Shown here piece by piece: positions 9,668-19,292 of a DNA stretch of 64,000 nucleotides (the stretch's first letter is position 1; every line of letters begins with the position of its first letter). Origin of the DNA: Pseudomonadota bacterium (GTDB taxonomy: Bacteria > Pseudomonadota > Alphaproteobacteria > Sphingomonadales > Sphingomonadaceae); assembly GCA_021849075.1 (NCBI GenBank), contig JAJZTH010000009.1, positions 54,467 through 118,466 on the forward strand. Direction: 5' to 3'. Under the pieces are notes generated by a model that was given only the letters and a program-made list of their open reading frames with translations, had not been told where the DNA came from and did no database searches. The position numbers were made by a program, and so were the translations under genes.

Positions 9668-10885
9668 ATGAGCAACTATCAGTCCGATCTCCTGCGCCTG
9701 CTCGAAGCGCGCGGCTTCATCCACCAACTGACCGATGCGGAGGGTCTCGACACTCTCGCAAAAAGCCAGGTGGTGCCGGGCTATATCGGCTTTGATCCGA
9801 CCGCGCCCTCGCTCCATGTCGGTCATCTCGTGTCGATCATGATGCTGCGCCAGTTGCAGAAGGCCGGCCACAAGCCGATCGTCCTGATGGGCGGCGGCAC
9901 CGGCAAGATTGGCGATCCCAGCTTCAAGGACGAAGCGCGCAAGCTGCTGACCCACGACCTCATTCAGGAAAATGTGAGCAGCATCAAGCGCGTGTTCGAA
10001 CGCTTCCTGACCTTCGGCGACGGCCCGTCGGATGCGATCATGCTCGATAATGCCGAATGGCTCGACCGCCTCGAATATATCCCGTTCCTGCGCGACATCG
10101 GCCAGCATTTCTCGGTCAACCGGATGCTCAGTTTCGATTCGGTCAAGCTGCGCCTGGACCGCGAACAATCGCTGTCCTTCCTCGAATTCAATTACATGAT
10201 CCTTCAGGCTTACGACTTTCTGGAACTGTCACGGCGCAGCGCCTGCCGTCTCCAGATGGGCGGGTCGGACCAGTGGGGCAATATCGTCAACGGCGTCGAA
10301 CTCGCCCGCCGGGTCGATGGCACGCAGGTTTTCGGCCTCACCACGCCTCTGCTCACCAATGCCGATGGCACGAAGATGGGCAAGACCGTGGGCGGCGCCG
10401 TCTGGCTGAACGAGGATCAACTGTCCCATTATGATTATTGGCAGTTCTGGCGGAACACGGCGGATGCCGACGTCGCCAATCGCCTGCGCCTGTTCACCGA
10501 TCTGCCGATGGACGAAGTGAACCGGCTCGCCGCGCTGGAAGGGGCGGAGATCAACGAAGCCAAGAAGATCCTCGCCAACGAAGCGACTGCGCTCTGCCGT
10601 GGCCTGGACGCGGCGCAGGCTTCGGCCGAAACTGCGCGCAAGACCTTTGAGGAAGGCGCGTCGGACGCCAATCTGCCGACCGTCAGCCTGGGCGCGGAGG
10701 GGCTGACCGTGGTGCAGGCCACCACCGGCCTCGGCTTCGCCACCTCCAACAAGGAAGTGCGCCGCAAGCTTTCCGAAGGCGCGATCAAGGTCAATGGCGA
10801 AACCGTCACCGATCCCGCTATCACCTTGAAAGCGGGCGACAAGCTGAGCTTCGGCGCAAAGAAGCACGGTCTCGTCATCGGTTGA
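9668..10885 (+). CDS. tyrS: Tyrosyl-tRNA synthetase
   Basis: A 405-aa class I aminoacyl-tRNA synthetase that charges tRNA-Tyr. The HIGH-type motif is in [12 protein letters not shown], the tyrosine-binding [11 protein letters not shown] is intact, and KMSKS appears as KMGKT. The C-terminal S4-like RNA-binding domain occupies the last ~65 residues ([16 protein letters not shown]). The ATG at 9668 gives the standard [17 protein letters not shown] start. The in-frame reading continues upstream through the anmK promoter region but lacks family similarity there. Confidence 0.97.
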   Translation: MSNYQSDLLRLLEARGFIHQLTDAEGLDTLAKSQVVPGYIGFDPTAPSLHVGHLVSIMMLRQLQKAGHKPIVLMGGGTGKIGDPSFKDEARKLLTHDLIQENVSSIKRVFERFLTFGDGPSDAIMLDNAEWLDRLEYIPFLRDIGQHFSVNRMLSFDSVKLRLDREQSLSFLEFNYMILQAYDFLELSRRSACRLQMGGSDQWGNIVNGVELARRVDGTQVFGLTTPLLTNADGTKMGKTVGGAVWLNEDQLSHYDYWQFWRNTADADVANRLRLFTDLPMDEVNRLAALEGAEINEAKKILANEATALCRGLDAAQASAETARKTFEEGASDANLPTVSLGAEGLTVVQATTGLGFATSNKEVRRKLSEGAIKVNGETVTDPAITLKAGDKLSFGAKKHGLVIG

Positions 10886-10889
10886 TCGC

Positions 10890-10926
10890 AAAGAGCGGCG
10901 TTAGCCATCGGTTAACGCCGTTCTTT
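10890..10926 (+). terminator. Hairpin terminator after tyrS
   Basis: A 14-bp stem (10890-10903 with 10913-10926, one G-T pair) ends in TTCTTT. It begins 5 bp after the tyrS stop. Confidence 0.7.
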
Positions 10927-10964
10927 CATAAACCAGCCATTTTCCAGCGCCTAGGCTCGGGGGC

Positions 10965-11321
10965 ATGTCGTCCTCGATTTTCGCCAATTTGCGCCACGTT
11001 CTGCGATCGCGCGATCCCGCTATCGATCAGCGGCGGGCAAAACGCGATCTGGTTGATATGGTCAGCCACATCATGGCGAACGGACGCAGCCATAGCGTGC
11101 GCATCATCAATATTTCGATGCTTGGCCTGATGTGCCGCAGCGACAGCGTCTTCATGTCCGGCGACCGGATCAGCATCTGGCTGCCCATCCTTCAGGATTA
11201 TCCTGCGGAAGTGCGCTGGACGGAAGACGGGCGCATAGGCATGGAATTTTTCGAACCGATCACGCCCAAAATCTATGATGCGATGCTGACGCTCATTCCG
11301 CCGCGTCGGACAGCCTGGTAA
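10965..11321 (+). CDS. PilZ-domain protein
   Basis: A 118-aa single-domain protein. It shows the PilZ pattern: a basic patch RRAKRDLVDMV, then IINISMLGL (NxSxxG) and a C-terminal IGMEFFEPI strand. PilZ domains usually bind cyclic di-GMP, but the RxxxR motif is not perfectly clear here, so binding is uncertain. Sphingomonads carry several such stand-alone PilZ proteins. Its 3' end overlaps the convergent MscS gene by 29 bp. Confidence 0.8.
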   Translation: MSSSIFANLRHVLRSRDPAIDQRRAKRDLVDMVSHIMANGRSHSVRIINISMLGLMCRSDSVFMSGDRISIWLPILQDYPAEVRWTEDGRIGMEFFEPITPKIYDAMLTLIPPRRTAW

Positions 11322-12384
11322 GGCCCATACGGGCAAAATCGTCGCCCGCCTCAATCCGCTGGCGGGTGCGCACCAGCGCTTCGGGCATATCCTCCCGCAG
11401 GAAATCCATCACCGCCTCACGCACTTCACAGCGCAGGTCGAACGCGATGCCGGCATTGCGCGCCGACAGCAAACCACGCAGTTCCAGCGCTTCGGGCCGA
11501 TGTTCCGTCACCTGCAATATCGCCACGCGCCCGTCCCAACGGCTGTTGGCCTTCACCGCCTCCACGAATTTCGTGCGGATGCGGCCGATATCGGCGGCGG
11601 GATCGACATGAAAGAAGACCGTGCCCAACAGGTCCGACGTCTTCGTCGTCCAGTTCTGGAAGGGCTTTTCCAGGAAATAGGACACCGGCACCACCAGGCG
11701 GCGATCGTCCCAGATGCGCACGATGACATAGGTCAGCCTGATTTCCTCGATCCGCCCCCATTCGCCTTCGATGATGACGACGTCGTCCAGCCGGATCGGC
11801 TCGGAAAAGGCCATCTGGATGCCCGCGATCAGATTTTTGAGCGCCGGTTGCGCCGCCGCGCCGACCGCCAGCGCCGCAAGCCCCGCCGACGCCATCAGCG
11901 ACACGCCGATCGTCCGCACGCCCGGAATGGCGATCAGCATCATCGCGATCACGAAAAAGCCGACGATGCACTGACAGATGCGATAGAGGATGCTGATCTT
12001 GGTGCGCTGCCGCCGGGCTTTGAGATTATCTTCGACGCTGATGTCGGCGCGGTCCTCCAGCATGGCCTTGCCAGCCCGCATCAGGCGGAACACCAGCCAG
12101 CCGACCAGCAGCGCAAATATCATCCGCGCTCCGATCGACCAGATATCCTCGATCCGGTCGCCCATTTCGATCGATTTCAGCCCCGCGCCAAGCGACAGCA
12201 GCACCACCAGCCAGCGCGTCGGCTGAAAGATGGCGGGCAGCAGCACCGGCTCGATCTTCGAATGTTTCGCCACCCGCAGCGCGATCCAATAGAGCGCCCA
12301 GTGGATCAGGAAGGCGGCAGCCACCGAAATGGCGATCGACATCACCGCCATAGGCGTGATGTGGGTCAGGCTGATATCGGTCAT
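11293..12384 (-). CDS. MscS-family mechanosensitive ion channel
   Basis: A 363-aa inner-membrane channel. Four to five hydrophobic helices occupy residues ~15-185. The pore-lining helix and the start of the MscS beta domain are seen as LMASAGLAALAVGAAAQPALKNLIAG, followed by DDVVIIEGEWGRIEEIRLTYVIVRIWDDRRLVVPVSYF, the hallmark region. A cytoplasmic C-terminal domain completes it. The role is release of solutes on hypo-osmotic shock. It converges with the PilZ gene. Confidence 0.94.
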   Translation of the reverse strand: MTDISLTHITPMAVMSIAISVAAAFLIHWALYWIALRVAKHSKIEPVLLPAIFQPTRWLVVLLSLGAGLKSIEMGDRIEDIWSIGARMIFALLVGWLVFRLMRAGKAMLEDRADISVEDNLKARRQRTKISILYRICQCIVGFFVIAMMLIAIPGVRTIGVSLMASAGLAALAVGAAAQPALKNLIAGIQMAFSEPIRLDDVVIIEGEWGRIEEIRLTYVIVRIWDDRRLVVPVSYFLEKPFQNWTTKTSDLLGTVFFHVDPAADIGRIRTKFVEAVKANSRWDGRVAILQVTEHRPEALELRGLLSARNAGIAFDLRCEVREAVMDFLREDMPEALVRTRQRIEAGDDFARMGLTRLSDAAE

Positions 12385-12441
12385 GGAAGGGGCAACGCCA
12401 CCACGCCCAATTTTGTTTCGCAGGTGCGAAGGCTTTTACGT

Positions 12442-14505
12442 TTACCCGCCGCGCAACAACCCCACAGCCGCATCCTTCTCGAACAGATACAGGCAGATCC
12501 GCGCTGCCTGCCCGCGCGCGCTGTCCAGCCCGCCGTCGCGCTCGATCAGCAGGTTCGCGTCGTCCCGCGCCGCATCCACCAGCGCCGCCACATGTTCGGG
12601 GGTTGCGACCTTCAACTCCGCCTCGCCCGACTGGCGCGTGCCCAGCACTTCGCCCGCGCCGCGCAGCTTCAGATCCTCTTCCGCGATCCGAAAGCCGTCA
12701 TTCGTCTCGCGCATCAGCGCCAGACGCGCGCGCGACGTTTCGCCCAGCGCATTGCCGCGCAGCAGCAGGCAAACCGACGGCTTGTCGCCGCGCCCCACCC
12801 GCCCGCGCAACTGATGCAACTGCGCCAAGCCGAACCGCTCGGCCCCTTCGATGATGATCAGACTGGAGTTGGGCACGTCCACGCCGACCTCGATCACCGT
12901 GGTCGCAACCAATATCTGCGTGCGGTTGGCGGCGAACGCCTCCATCGCCGCATCCTTCTCCACCCCCTTCATGCGCCCATGGACCAGCCCTACCCGGTCG
13001 CCGAACCGCAATTTCAGTGCCTCCGCCCGCGCCTCGGCCGCGGCCTGATCGCTGGTTTCGCTTTCCTCCACCAGCGGGCACACCCAATAGGCTTGGCCCC
13101 CGCCCTCGACATGACGGGCCAGCGCATCGACCACTTCGTCCAGCCGACTGGCGGCCATCACCACCGTCTGGATCGGCTGTCGCCCAGGCGGCATCTCATC
13201 CAGCCGGGAAACGTCCATCTCGCCATAATAGGTCAGCGTCAGCGTGCGCGGGATCGGCGTCGCGGTCATCACCAGCAGATGCGGCGATCGCTCAGCCTTG
13301 CTCGCCAGCATCATCCGCTGCGCCACGCCGAAACGATGCTGCTCATCGATTACGGCCAGACCCAGCGCCTTATACTGCACCGCTTCCTGAAAAATGGCGT
13401 GGGTGCCGACAAGGATGTTGATGCTGCCATCCGCCAGCCCCATCAAAGTCGCCTCACGCACCTTGCCCTTCTCGCGCCCGGTCAGGATTGCGATCTCGAT
13501 CGGCAGACCCGACGCCATTTTGCGCAGCGTCTCATAATGTTGCCGCGCCAATATTTCGGTCGGCGCCAGCATTGCGCCCTGCATCCCGGCCTCAACCGCG
13601 TTCAGCAGCGCCATCAGCGCGACCAATGTCTTGCCCGACCCCACATCGCCCTGCAGCAGCCGCAGCATCGGCGTCGCCTGCGCCATGTCGCCTTCGATTT
13701 CGCCGATCGCACGCCGTTGTGCGCCGGTGGGCGCAAAGGGCAGCTTCAGCATCGCGCGCAACCGCCCGTCGCCCTGTATCGACACGCCCCGTCGCCGCCG
13801 CGATGATTGCCGCACCAGCATCAGCGCCAATTGCCCTGCAAAAATCTCGTCATAGGCCAGCCGCTCGCGCGCCTTGGCGTCCGAAGGATCGGCATGGACC
13901 CGGGCCAGCGCTTCCTTCCACGCCGGCCACTGCTTGCGCGCCAGCAAACTTGGCTCGATCCATTCAGGCAATTCCGGCGCGCGGGCCAGTGCCTGCGCCG
14001 CAATGTCGCGCATCCGATTGTTGGTCAGCCCTTCAGACAATCCATAGACCGATTCGCGCGCCGGCACCGTCGCCGCCTCCTCGGGCGGCAGCACATAGTC
14101 GGGGTGCACCATCTGAAGCGCATCGCCATAGGCTTCCAGCTTGCCCGACACGAATTTGGGTTCGTTCAGCGGCAACAGCTTGCGCGGCCAGGCGCTGTTC
14201 TTCCCGAAATAGACGAGGGTTACGACATTGGCGCGCTTGTCGATCGCCTGCACGCGAAAGGGCGCGCGCGGACTGCTGCTGGCGCGATAGTCGACCGGGG
14301 TCAGCATCGTGCCGATCACCCGCCCGGCGTCGGCCATGTCCAGCTCATCGGTCAGATGCCGGTCCACCCAACTGACGGGAATATGAAAGGCCACGTCGAC
14401 CGCGCGCGCCAGCCCCAGCCGCTCCAGCGGACGGGCAAGTGCGGGGCCGATCCCCTTGAACAGGGATATTTCGGCAAAGAGCGGATTGAGAATATCGGGT
14501 CGCAT
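12442..14505 (-). CDS. recG: ATP-dependent DNA helicase RecG
   Basis: A 687-aa superfamily 2 helicase that remodels stalled forks and Holliday junctions. The N-terminal wedge/OB domain includes FHIPVSWVDRHL. The Walker A motif is LLQGDVGSGKTLVALMAL, DEQH is in VIDEQHRFGVAQR, and motif III LVMTATPIPRTL and motif VI LHQLRGRVGRG follow. The ATG at 14505 (MRPDILNPLFAEISLFKGIG) matches the family start; the 33 codons upstream do not. It is divergent from sdhE. Confidence 0.97.
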   Translation of the reverse strand: MRPDILNPLFAEISLFKGIGPALARPLERLGLARAVDVAFHIPVSWVDRHLTDELDMADAGRVIGTMLTPVDYRASSSPRAPFRVQAIDKRANVVTLVYFGKNSAWPRKLLPLNEPKFVSGKLEAYGDALQMVHPDYVLPPEEAATVPARESVYGLSEGLTNNRMRDIAAQALARAPELPEWIEPSLLARKQWPAWKEALARVHADPSDAKARERLAYDEIFAGQLALMLVRQSSRRRRGVSIQGDGRLRAMLKLPFAPTGAQRRAIGEIEGDMAQATPMLRLLQGDVGSGKTLVALMALLNAVEAGMQGAMLAPTEILARQHYETLRKMASGLPIEIAILTGREKGKVREATLMGLADGSINILVGTHAIFQEAVQYKALGLAVIDEQHRFGVAQRMMLASKAERSPHLLVMTATPIPRTLTLTYYGEMDVSRLDEMPPGRQPIQTVVMAASRLDEVVDALARHVEGGGQAYWVCPLVEESETSDQAAAEARAEALKLRFGDRVGLVHGRMKGVEKDAAMEAFAANRTQILVATTVIEVGVDVPNSSLIIIEGAERFGLAQLHQLRGRVGRGDKPSVCLLLRGNALGETSRARLALMRETNDGFRIAEEDLKLRGAGEVLGTRQSGEAELKVATPEHVAALVDAARDDANLLIERDGGLDSARGQAARICLYLFEKDAAVGLLRGG

Positions 14506-14526
14506 GGCTATCTGACGCGCTCTAGA

Positions 14527-14574
14527 GCATTTTCGAGACGGCCGGAACGGCCGGCGGCCTGGAAAATGCGACAA
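14527..14574. repeat. Short inverted repeat upstream of recG
   Basis: GCATTTTC and GAAAATGC arms enclose a GC-rich centre with GGCCGG...CCGGCC symmetry. A related GAAAATGCGC motif occurs in the element at 60169-60343, and AGCATTTTG / CAAAATGCG arms lie near 8466-8510. Confidence 0.5.
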
Positions 14575-14649
14575 ATGAAAATGCCAGCCGGGACGGTCGT
14601 TCAAACACCCGATCGGCGGGTTGCGCCATGCCCGTTAAAGGAACAAATT

Positions 14650-14916
14650 GTGAACGACAATCCCCAGATGCGCCGCATACAATTCCGGGCCTGGCATCGC
14701 GGCACGCGCGAAGCGGACTATACCGTCGGCGGCTTCTTCGACCAGTATCACGCGACATGGACCGCCCAAGAGATCGACTGGTTCGAACGCTTCATGGAAG
14801 AACAGGATGCCGATATCATCGGCTGGGCGCTCGGCACCATCCCCGTGCCGGAAGAATGGAAAGGCCCGATGATGGACAAGTTCCTGAAACTCGATTTCGT
14901 GAAGATCGAGAATTAA
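14650..14916 (+). CDS. sdhE: Succinate dehydrogenase assembly factor SdhE
   Basis: An 88-aa factor that promotes covalent FAD attachment to SdhA. The family signature RGxxE is present as RGTREAD, followed by DIIGWALGTIPVPEEW, which fits SdhE/Sdh5. The GTG start at 14650 is chosen because AAAGGA lies 8 nt upstream; the ATG six codons later (14668) has no ribosome site. It lies between recG and mfd, an arrangement familiar in sphingomonads. Confidence 0.92.
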   Translation: MNDNPQMRRIQFRAWHRGTREADYTVGGFFDQYHATWTAQEIDWFERFMEEQDADIIGWALGTIPVPEEWKGPMMDKFLKLDFVKIEN

Positions 14917-14924
14917 CCAAGTCC

Positions 14925-15038
14925 CCCCTCCCGCAGGCGGGAGGGGTTGATGGGAGGCACGTGACTCCCATCAAGGGGTGGGCCTGCGCCACCTCTGTTG
15001 ATTTGCCCACCCCTAGCCCCTCCCGCTTGCGGGAGGGG
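14925..15038. repeat. Composite hairpin array between sdhE and mfd
   Basis: Four nested or adjacent perfect palindromes are present: 14925-14934/14937-14946 (CCCCTCCCGC), 14947-14955/14966-14974 (TTGATGGGA), 14975-14983/15005-15013 (GGGGTGGGC) and 15017-15026/15029-15038 (CCCCTCCCGC again). The last arm ends in GGGAGGGGGA, 13 bp before the mfd start, and may supply its ribosome site. It probably acts as a sdhE terminator and/or a mobile palindromic unit. Confidence 0.75.
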
Positions 15039-15051
15039 GACAGAGACGACA

Positions 15052-18000
15052 ATGACCGATCTCCAGAAAATCCTGAAGGCGAAGGCGCCGCTGACCCTCT
15101 CCGGCGTACCCGCCGGTTTCCAGCCCTGGCTGCTGGCCGACATCGCCCGCGCCGCAGGTGCAGCGGGTGGCCGCGCCGTCTTCATCGCGTCGGACGAGCA
15201 GTTGATGCGCGCCGTCGCGGATACGGCGCATTATTTCGCGCCGGAGATTGAGATCATTGAAATCCCGGCATGGGATTGCCTGCCCTATGACCGGGCCAGC
15301 CCCTCGCTGCGCGCCGCCTCCGCCCGCCTCGCCGGCCTCTACGCGCTTCAGGCCAAGCCCAAAGGCCCGCAACTGGTCGTCACCACGCTGGCGGCGATGA
15401 CCCAGCGCACCCTTACCCCCTTCCGCGTGCGCCAGCTGGTCGCCAAACTCGCGCCCAAGGAACGGATCGCCATTCAGAAGCTGGCGGACATGCTCCAGGC
15501 CAACGGCTATGTCCGCACCGACACAGTGCATGACCGGGGCGAATTCGCCATTCGCGGCGGCATTGTCGATCTCTTCCCCGGCGGCGAGGAACAGCCGCTG
15601 CGCCTCGACTTCTTCGGCGACGAGATCGAAACCGTCCGCCGCTTCGACCCGGCCGACCAGCGCACGACCGGCAGCGTCGATGGCTTCACCCTGCTCCCCG
15701 CGTCCGAAGCCCTTCTGGACGAGGACACGATCAAGCGCTTCCGCAGCCGTTATCGCGAAACCTTCGGCGCGACCGCGACCGGCGACCCACTCTATCAGGC
15801 GGTCAGCGACGGCCGCCGCCTTGCCGGCATGGAACATTGGCTGCCCCTGTTCGAGGAACGGCTCGTTCCCCTGACGGAGCATCTGGGCGAAGACGCCGTC
15901 CTGATCCGCGATCCTGGCGTCGCAGGCGCAGCGGAATCCCGGTTCGAGGCGATCCGTGATTATCACGCCAACCGCATACAGGCGAAATCGTCCGACCCCG
16001 GCTCCTATCGCCCCCTGAAACCCGACGCCCTCTATCTCGATGCCGCCGAATGGGACGCCGCCGTCGCTACCCTGCCGATGCACGGCACCACGCCTTTCCA
16101 TGAACCGGAAAGCGCGACCGTCCTCGACTTCAGCGTGGACGGCCCGCGCGATTTCGCGCCCGAACGCGCGCAGAACACGAACATTTACGAAGCCGTCGGC
16201 AAACACATCGCCGCGCTCCGCCGCGAAAAGAAAAAGATCGTCATCGCCAGCTACTCCGGCGGCGCGCGCGAGCGCCTCTCCGGCCTGCTCGCCGACCATG
16301 GCGTGTCCCGTCTCGCCGCCGCCGATAATTGGCAGGAAGCGCTGGGCATCGCGGCCGGCGGCAGCGTCACCCTCATGGTCCTCGGCCTTGACCATGGCTT
16401 CACCGCGCCCGACGTCGCCGTCCTCACCGAACAGGACATGCTGGGCGACCGCCTCGTCCGCCGCGCCAAGCGCAAGAAGAGCGCCGACGCCTTCCTTCAG
16501 GAACTCGCCACCCTCTCGCCCGGCGACCTCGTCGTCCATATGGATCATGGCATCGGCCGCTATGAAGGGCTGATGCAGATCCCGGTGGCCAAAGCCCCGC
16601 ATGACTGCGTCGCCCTCTCTTATGCCAGCGGCGACAAGCTCTATGTTCCGGTCGAAAATCTCGAAGTCCTCTCCCGCTATGGCAGCGACAGCGACGGCGT
16701 AAGCCTCGACAGACTGGGCGGCGAAGCCTGGCAGCGGCGTAAGGCAAAGATGAAGGAGCGCATCCGCGAAATCGCGGGTGAACTGCTCAAGACCGCCGCC
16801 GAACGCGCCCTGCGCCCCGCCACCGTCGCGGAACCCGATGCCGCCGGCTATCCCGCCTTCGTCGACCGCTTCCCCTATCAGGAAACAGACGATCAGGACC
16901 GCGCCATCAGCGACGTGGTCGAGGATCTGGGTGCCGGCCGCCCGATGGACCGCCTCGTCTGCGGCGATGTCGGCTTCGGCAAGACAGAGGTCGCCCTGCG
17001 CGCCGCCTTCGTCGCGGCGATGGCTGGCATGCAGGTGGTGGTCATTTGCCCCACCACGCTCCTTGCCCGCCAGCATCACATGAATTTCGAGGATCGCTTC
17101 CGCGGCTTCCCCGTCAATATCGGCCGCCTGTCCCGCCTCGTCCCCGACAAGGAGGCGAAGGCGACCAAGGCGGGCCTGGCCGACGGCACGATCGACATCG
17201 TCGTCGGCACCCACGCCCTGCTGGCCAAGGGGCTGGAGTTCAAACGCCTCGGCCTCGTCATCGTGGATGAGGAACAGCGTTTCGGCGTCACCCACAAGGA
17301 ACGGCTGAAGTCCTTGAAGACCGACGTCCATGTCCTGACGCTCACCGCCACGCCCATCCCGCGCACCTTGCAAATGGCCATGTCGGGCCTGCGGGAACTG
17401 TCGGTCATCCAGACCCCGCCCGTCGATCGTCTGGCGGTCCGTACCTACATCATGCCGTGGGACGGCGTAGTGATCCGCGAAGCCCTGCTGCGCGAGCATT
17501 ATCGCGGCGGACAGAGCTTCTTCGTGGTCCCGCGCATCTCCGACCTTACCGAGGTCGAGGAGTTCCTCCGCACCGAAGTCCCCGAAATCAAACCCATCGT
17601 CGCCCATGGCCAGATGTCTGCCACCGACGTCGAAGAACGCATGTCCGCCTTCTACGACAAGCGCTATGATGTGCTGCTCTCCACCACCATCGTGGAATCC
17701 GGCCTCGACATCCCCAGCGCCAACACGCTGATCATCCACCGCGCCGACCGGTTCGGCCTTGCCCAGCTCTACCAGCTGCGCGGCCGCGTGGGTCGCTCCA
17801 AGACCCGCGCCTATGCCTATTTCACCACCCCCGCCAACCGCATCATCACGGAGACAGCGGAAAAGCGGCTCAAAGTCTTGTCGGACCTCGACACGCTGGG
17901 CGCAGGCTTCCAGCTCGCCAGCCACGATCTCGACATTCGCGGCGCGGGCAATCTCGTCGGCGACGAACAGTCGGGCCATATCAAGGAAGTCGGCTTCGAA

Positions 18001-18525
18001 CTCTACCAGTCGATGCTGGAAGACGCGATCATGGACGCCAAGGCCGGCGGCGTCGGTATCGAGCGGCGCAGCGACAGCTTCTCGCCCCAGATCACCGTCG
18101 ACGCGCCCATCCTCATCCCCGACGATTATGTGCCCGACCTTGATCTGCGCATGGGCCTTTACCGCCGCATCAACGAACTGGAGGATCGCAACGGTCTGGA
18201 GGCGTTCGCCGCCGAATTGATCGACCGTTTCGGCAAGCTGCCGTTGCCGACACAAAATCTGCTCAAGATCATCGAGATCAAGCAGAATTGCCTGGTCGCC
18301 AACATTTCCAAAATCGACGTCGGGCCAAAGGGCGCGCTGGTCAGCTTCTTCGAGGATCGCTTCCCCAAGCCCGCCGGCCTCATCGCCTATGTTCAGAAAT
18401 TGAACGGCGTCGCCCGCCTGCGCCCCGACAGCAAGATCGTCGTCGAACGCGCCTGGCCCGATCCGCAAGCCCGCCTCAACGGCGCTTTGCAATTGTCGAA
18501 GGGGCTGATGAAAGCCGCTGGGTGA
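15052..18525 (+). CDS. mfd: Transcription-repair coupling factor Mfd
   Basis: A 1157-aa DNA translocase that removes stalled RNA polymerase and recruits UvrA. The N-terminal UvrB-like part includes PAWDCLPYDRASPS and the strand-separation segment GGIVDLFPGGEEQPLRLDFFGDE. A CarD-like RNA polymerase-binding domain (LSPGDLVVHMDHGIGRYEGL) starts near residue 495. RecG-like helicase motifs follow: CGDVGFGKTEVALRA, VDEEQRFGVTHKE, LTATPIPRTLQMA and LYQLRGRVGRS. A C-terminal TRCF domain follows. Length is normal. The ATG at 15052 matches the family start. Confidence 0.97.
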   Translation: MTDLQKILKAKAPLTLSGVPAGFQPWLLADIARAAGAAGGRAVFIASDEQLMRAVADTAHYFAPEIEIIEIPAWDCLPYDRASPSLRAASARLAGLYALQAKPKGPQLVVTTLAAMTQRTLTPFRVRQLVAKLAPKERIAIQKLADMLQANGYVRTDTVHDRGEFAIRGGIVDLFPGGEEQPLRLDFFGDEIETVRRFDPADQRTTGSVDGFTLLPASEALLDEDTIKRFRSRYRETFGATATGDPLYQAVSDGRRLAGMEHWLPLFEERLVPLTEHLGEDAVLIRDPGVAGAAESRFEAIRDYHANRIQAKSSDPGSYRPLKPDALYLDAAEWDAAVATLPMHGTTPFHEPESATVLDFSVDGPRDFAPERAQNTNIYEAVGKHIAALRREKKKIVIASYSGGARERLSGLLADHGVSRLAAADNWQEALGIAAGGSVTLMVLGLDHGFTAPDVAVLTEQDMLGDRLVRRAKRKKSADAFLQELATLSPGDLVVHMDHGIGRYEGLMQIPVAKAPHDCVALSYASGDKLYVPVENLEVLSRYGSDSDGVSLDRLGGEAWQRRKAKMKERIREIAGELLKTAAERALRPATVAEPDAAGYPAFVDRFPYQETDDQDRAISDVVEDLGAGRPMDRLVCGDVGFGKTEVALRAAFVAAMAGMQVVVICPTTLLARQHHMNFEDRFRGFPVNIGRLSRLVPDKEAKATKAGLADGTIDIVVGTHALLAKGLEFKRLGLVIVDEEQRFGVTHKERLKSLKTDVHVLTLTATPIPRTLQMAMSGLRELSVIQTPPVDRLAVRTYIMPWDGVVIREALLREHYRGGQSFFVVPRISDLTEVEEFLRTEVPEIKPIVAHGQMSATDVEERMSAFYDKRYDVLLSTTIVESGLDIPSANTLIIHRADRFGLAQLYQLRGRVGRSKTRAYAYFTTPANRIITETAEKRLKVLSDLDTLGAGFQLASHDLDIRGAGNLVGDEQSGHIKEVGFELYQSMLEDAIMDAKAGGVGIERRSDSFSPQITVDAPILIPDDYVPDLDLRMGLYRRINELEDRNGLEAFAAELIDRFGKLPLPTQNLLKIIEIKQNCLVANISKIDVGPKGALVSFFEDRFPKPAGLIAYVQKLNGVARLRPDSKIVVERAWPDPQARLNGALQLSKGLMKAAG

Positions 18526-18884
18526 GTTCGCCTGTCCTACTCGCCCCCGCTCTGCCTATTTTGGCGGATGACCAACGCCACGTCTCTCTACGTCGCCTCG
18601 CCGTCGCCTTTCCGTCGCGCGAATGCCGCGCCAGTGGCGCACACTTGTCGCGTCAGTGGCGCACTCATGTCGCTTTACTGGCGCGTCGCTGTCGACTTAG
18701 GGGCCTATTCGGCGCAAATCACCCCGCGATGGTGTGAACTTCGCCTGTCGCGCCAAAGTCGCCGGAATCTGACCTTCATGTCGCCATTCATCATCATCTG
18801 GAAACGCATCAGCAACAGTGGAAATCTAAATCCGGCGAGGACGACCGGGCACCAAAGTCCGGCGTCGCAAGCAGGAGAATAGAT
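18526..18884. other. Gene-free, repeat-bearing stretch of 359 bp
   Basis: No convincing gene is present. It contains the tandem repeats at 18633-18696 and several further GTCGC-containing segments up to ~18790 (for example CTTCATGTCGCC). The last ~15 bp hold AGGAG for the next gene. It may be the worn end of an insertion sequence. Confidence 0.55.
18633..18696. repeat. Three imperfect direct repeats, 22-bp period
   Basis: Copies are at 18633-18651 (AGTGGCGCACACTTGTCGC), 18655-18673 (AGTGGCGCACTCATGTCGC) and 18677-18696 (more diverged, ACTGGCGCGTCGCTGTCGAC). They could be protein-binding iterons or internal terminal repeats of an IS21-like element. Confidence 0.75.
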
Positions 18885-19292
18885 ATGAGTTTGATCATCG
18901 CTCTCGCGGCTGCCGTCGCGACCCACAGCGTCACCGTTGAGCATCATGGCCAACAGCTCGGCGCGACCTACACCGCCCGCACGGAAATGCGCACGAAGAC
19001 CATCGGCGCCAAGACCCCCAACCGCATGGACGCCCAGCGCTGCCAGTGGACCGCGACCGTCGTGGTCGATCGCAAGCTGGATCATGGTCCGGCGCTGGCC
19101 CGCACCATCGCCACCGACAAGACATTTTCGGGCAGCGAAGCCGGCGCCTGCACGCCCGGTCGCAATTCGGGCGCACGCAACCTTGCCCAGCATCAGGAAA
19201 AGATCGAGGCGCATCTGGTCGCGATCGCACAGGCTGATCGCGCACCCCTTCTGGCTGAACTGGACTCGGTACGTAATCTTGCATCCAACTGA
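18885..19292 (+). CDS. Small exported protein of unknown function (135 aa)
   Basis: A short hydrophobic N-terminus (MSLIIALAAAVATHS) suggests a signal peptide or anchor. The rest contains one Cys pair (QRCQWTA and GACTPG), which fits a periplasmic disulfide, and ends with a helical AHLVAIAQADRAPLLAEL. AGGAG sits 8 nt before the ATG. Its 3' end overlaps the proposed start of the next gene by 14 bp, so the two may be co-translated. The family was not recognised. Confidence 0.72.
   Translation: MSLIIALAAAVATHSVTVEHHGQQLGATYTARTEMRTKTIGAKTPNRMDAQRCQWTATVVVDRKLDHGPALARTIATDKTFSGSEAGACTPGRNSGARNLAQHQEKIEAHLVAIAQADRAPLLAELDSVRNLASN

Noticed and set aside
11500..13806. 768-aa plus-strand open frame over mscS and recG
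   Set aside because: Low-complexity His/Arg/Gln-rich translation, antisense to two well-defined genes.
15013..18492. 1159-aa open frame antisense to mfd
   Set aside because: A shadow of the GC-rich codon pattern of mfd; it shows no family motifs while the plus strand encodes a full Mfd.
18568..18882. 104-aa plus-strand ORF after mfd
   Set aside because: It spans the tandem repeats, has no family similarity and no ribosome site; treated as repeat DNA.
18526..18884. Complete insertion sequence after mfd
   Set aside because: No transposase gene or matching second end was visible; only a possible remnant is proposed.
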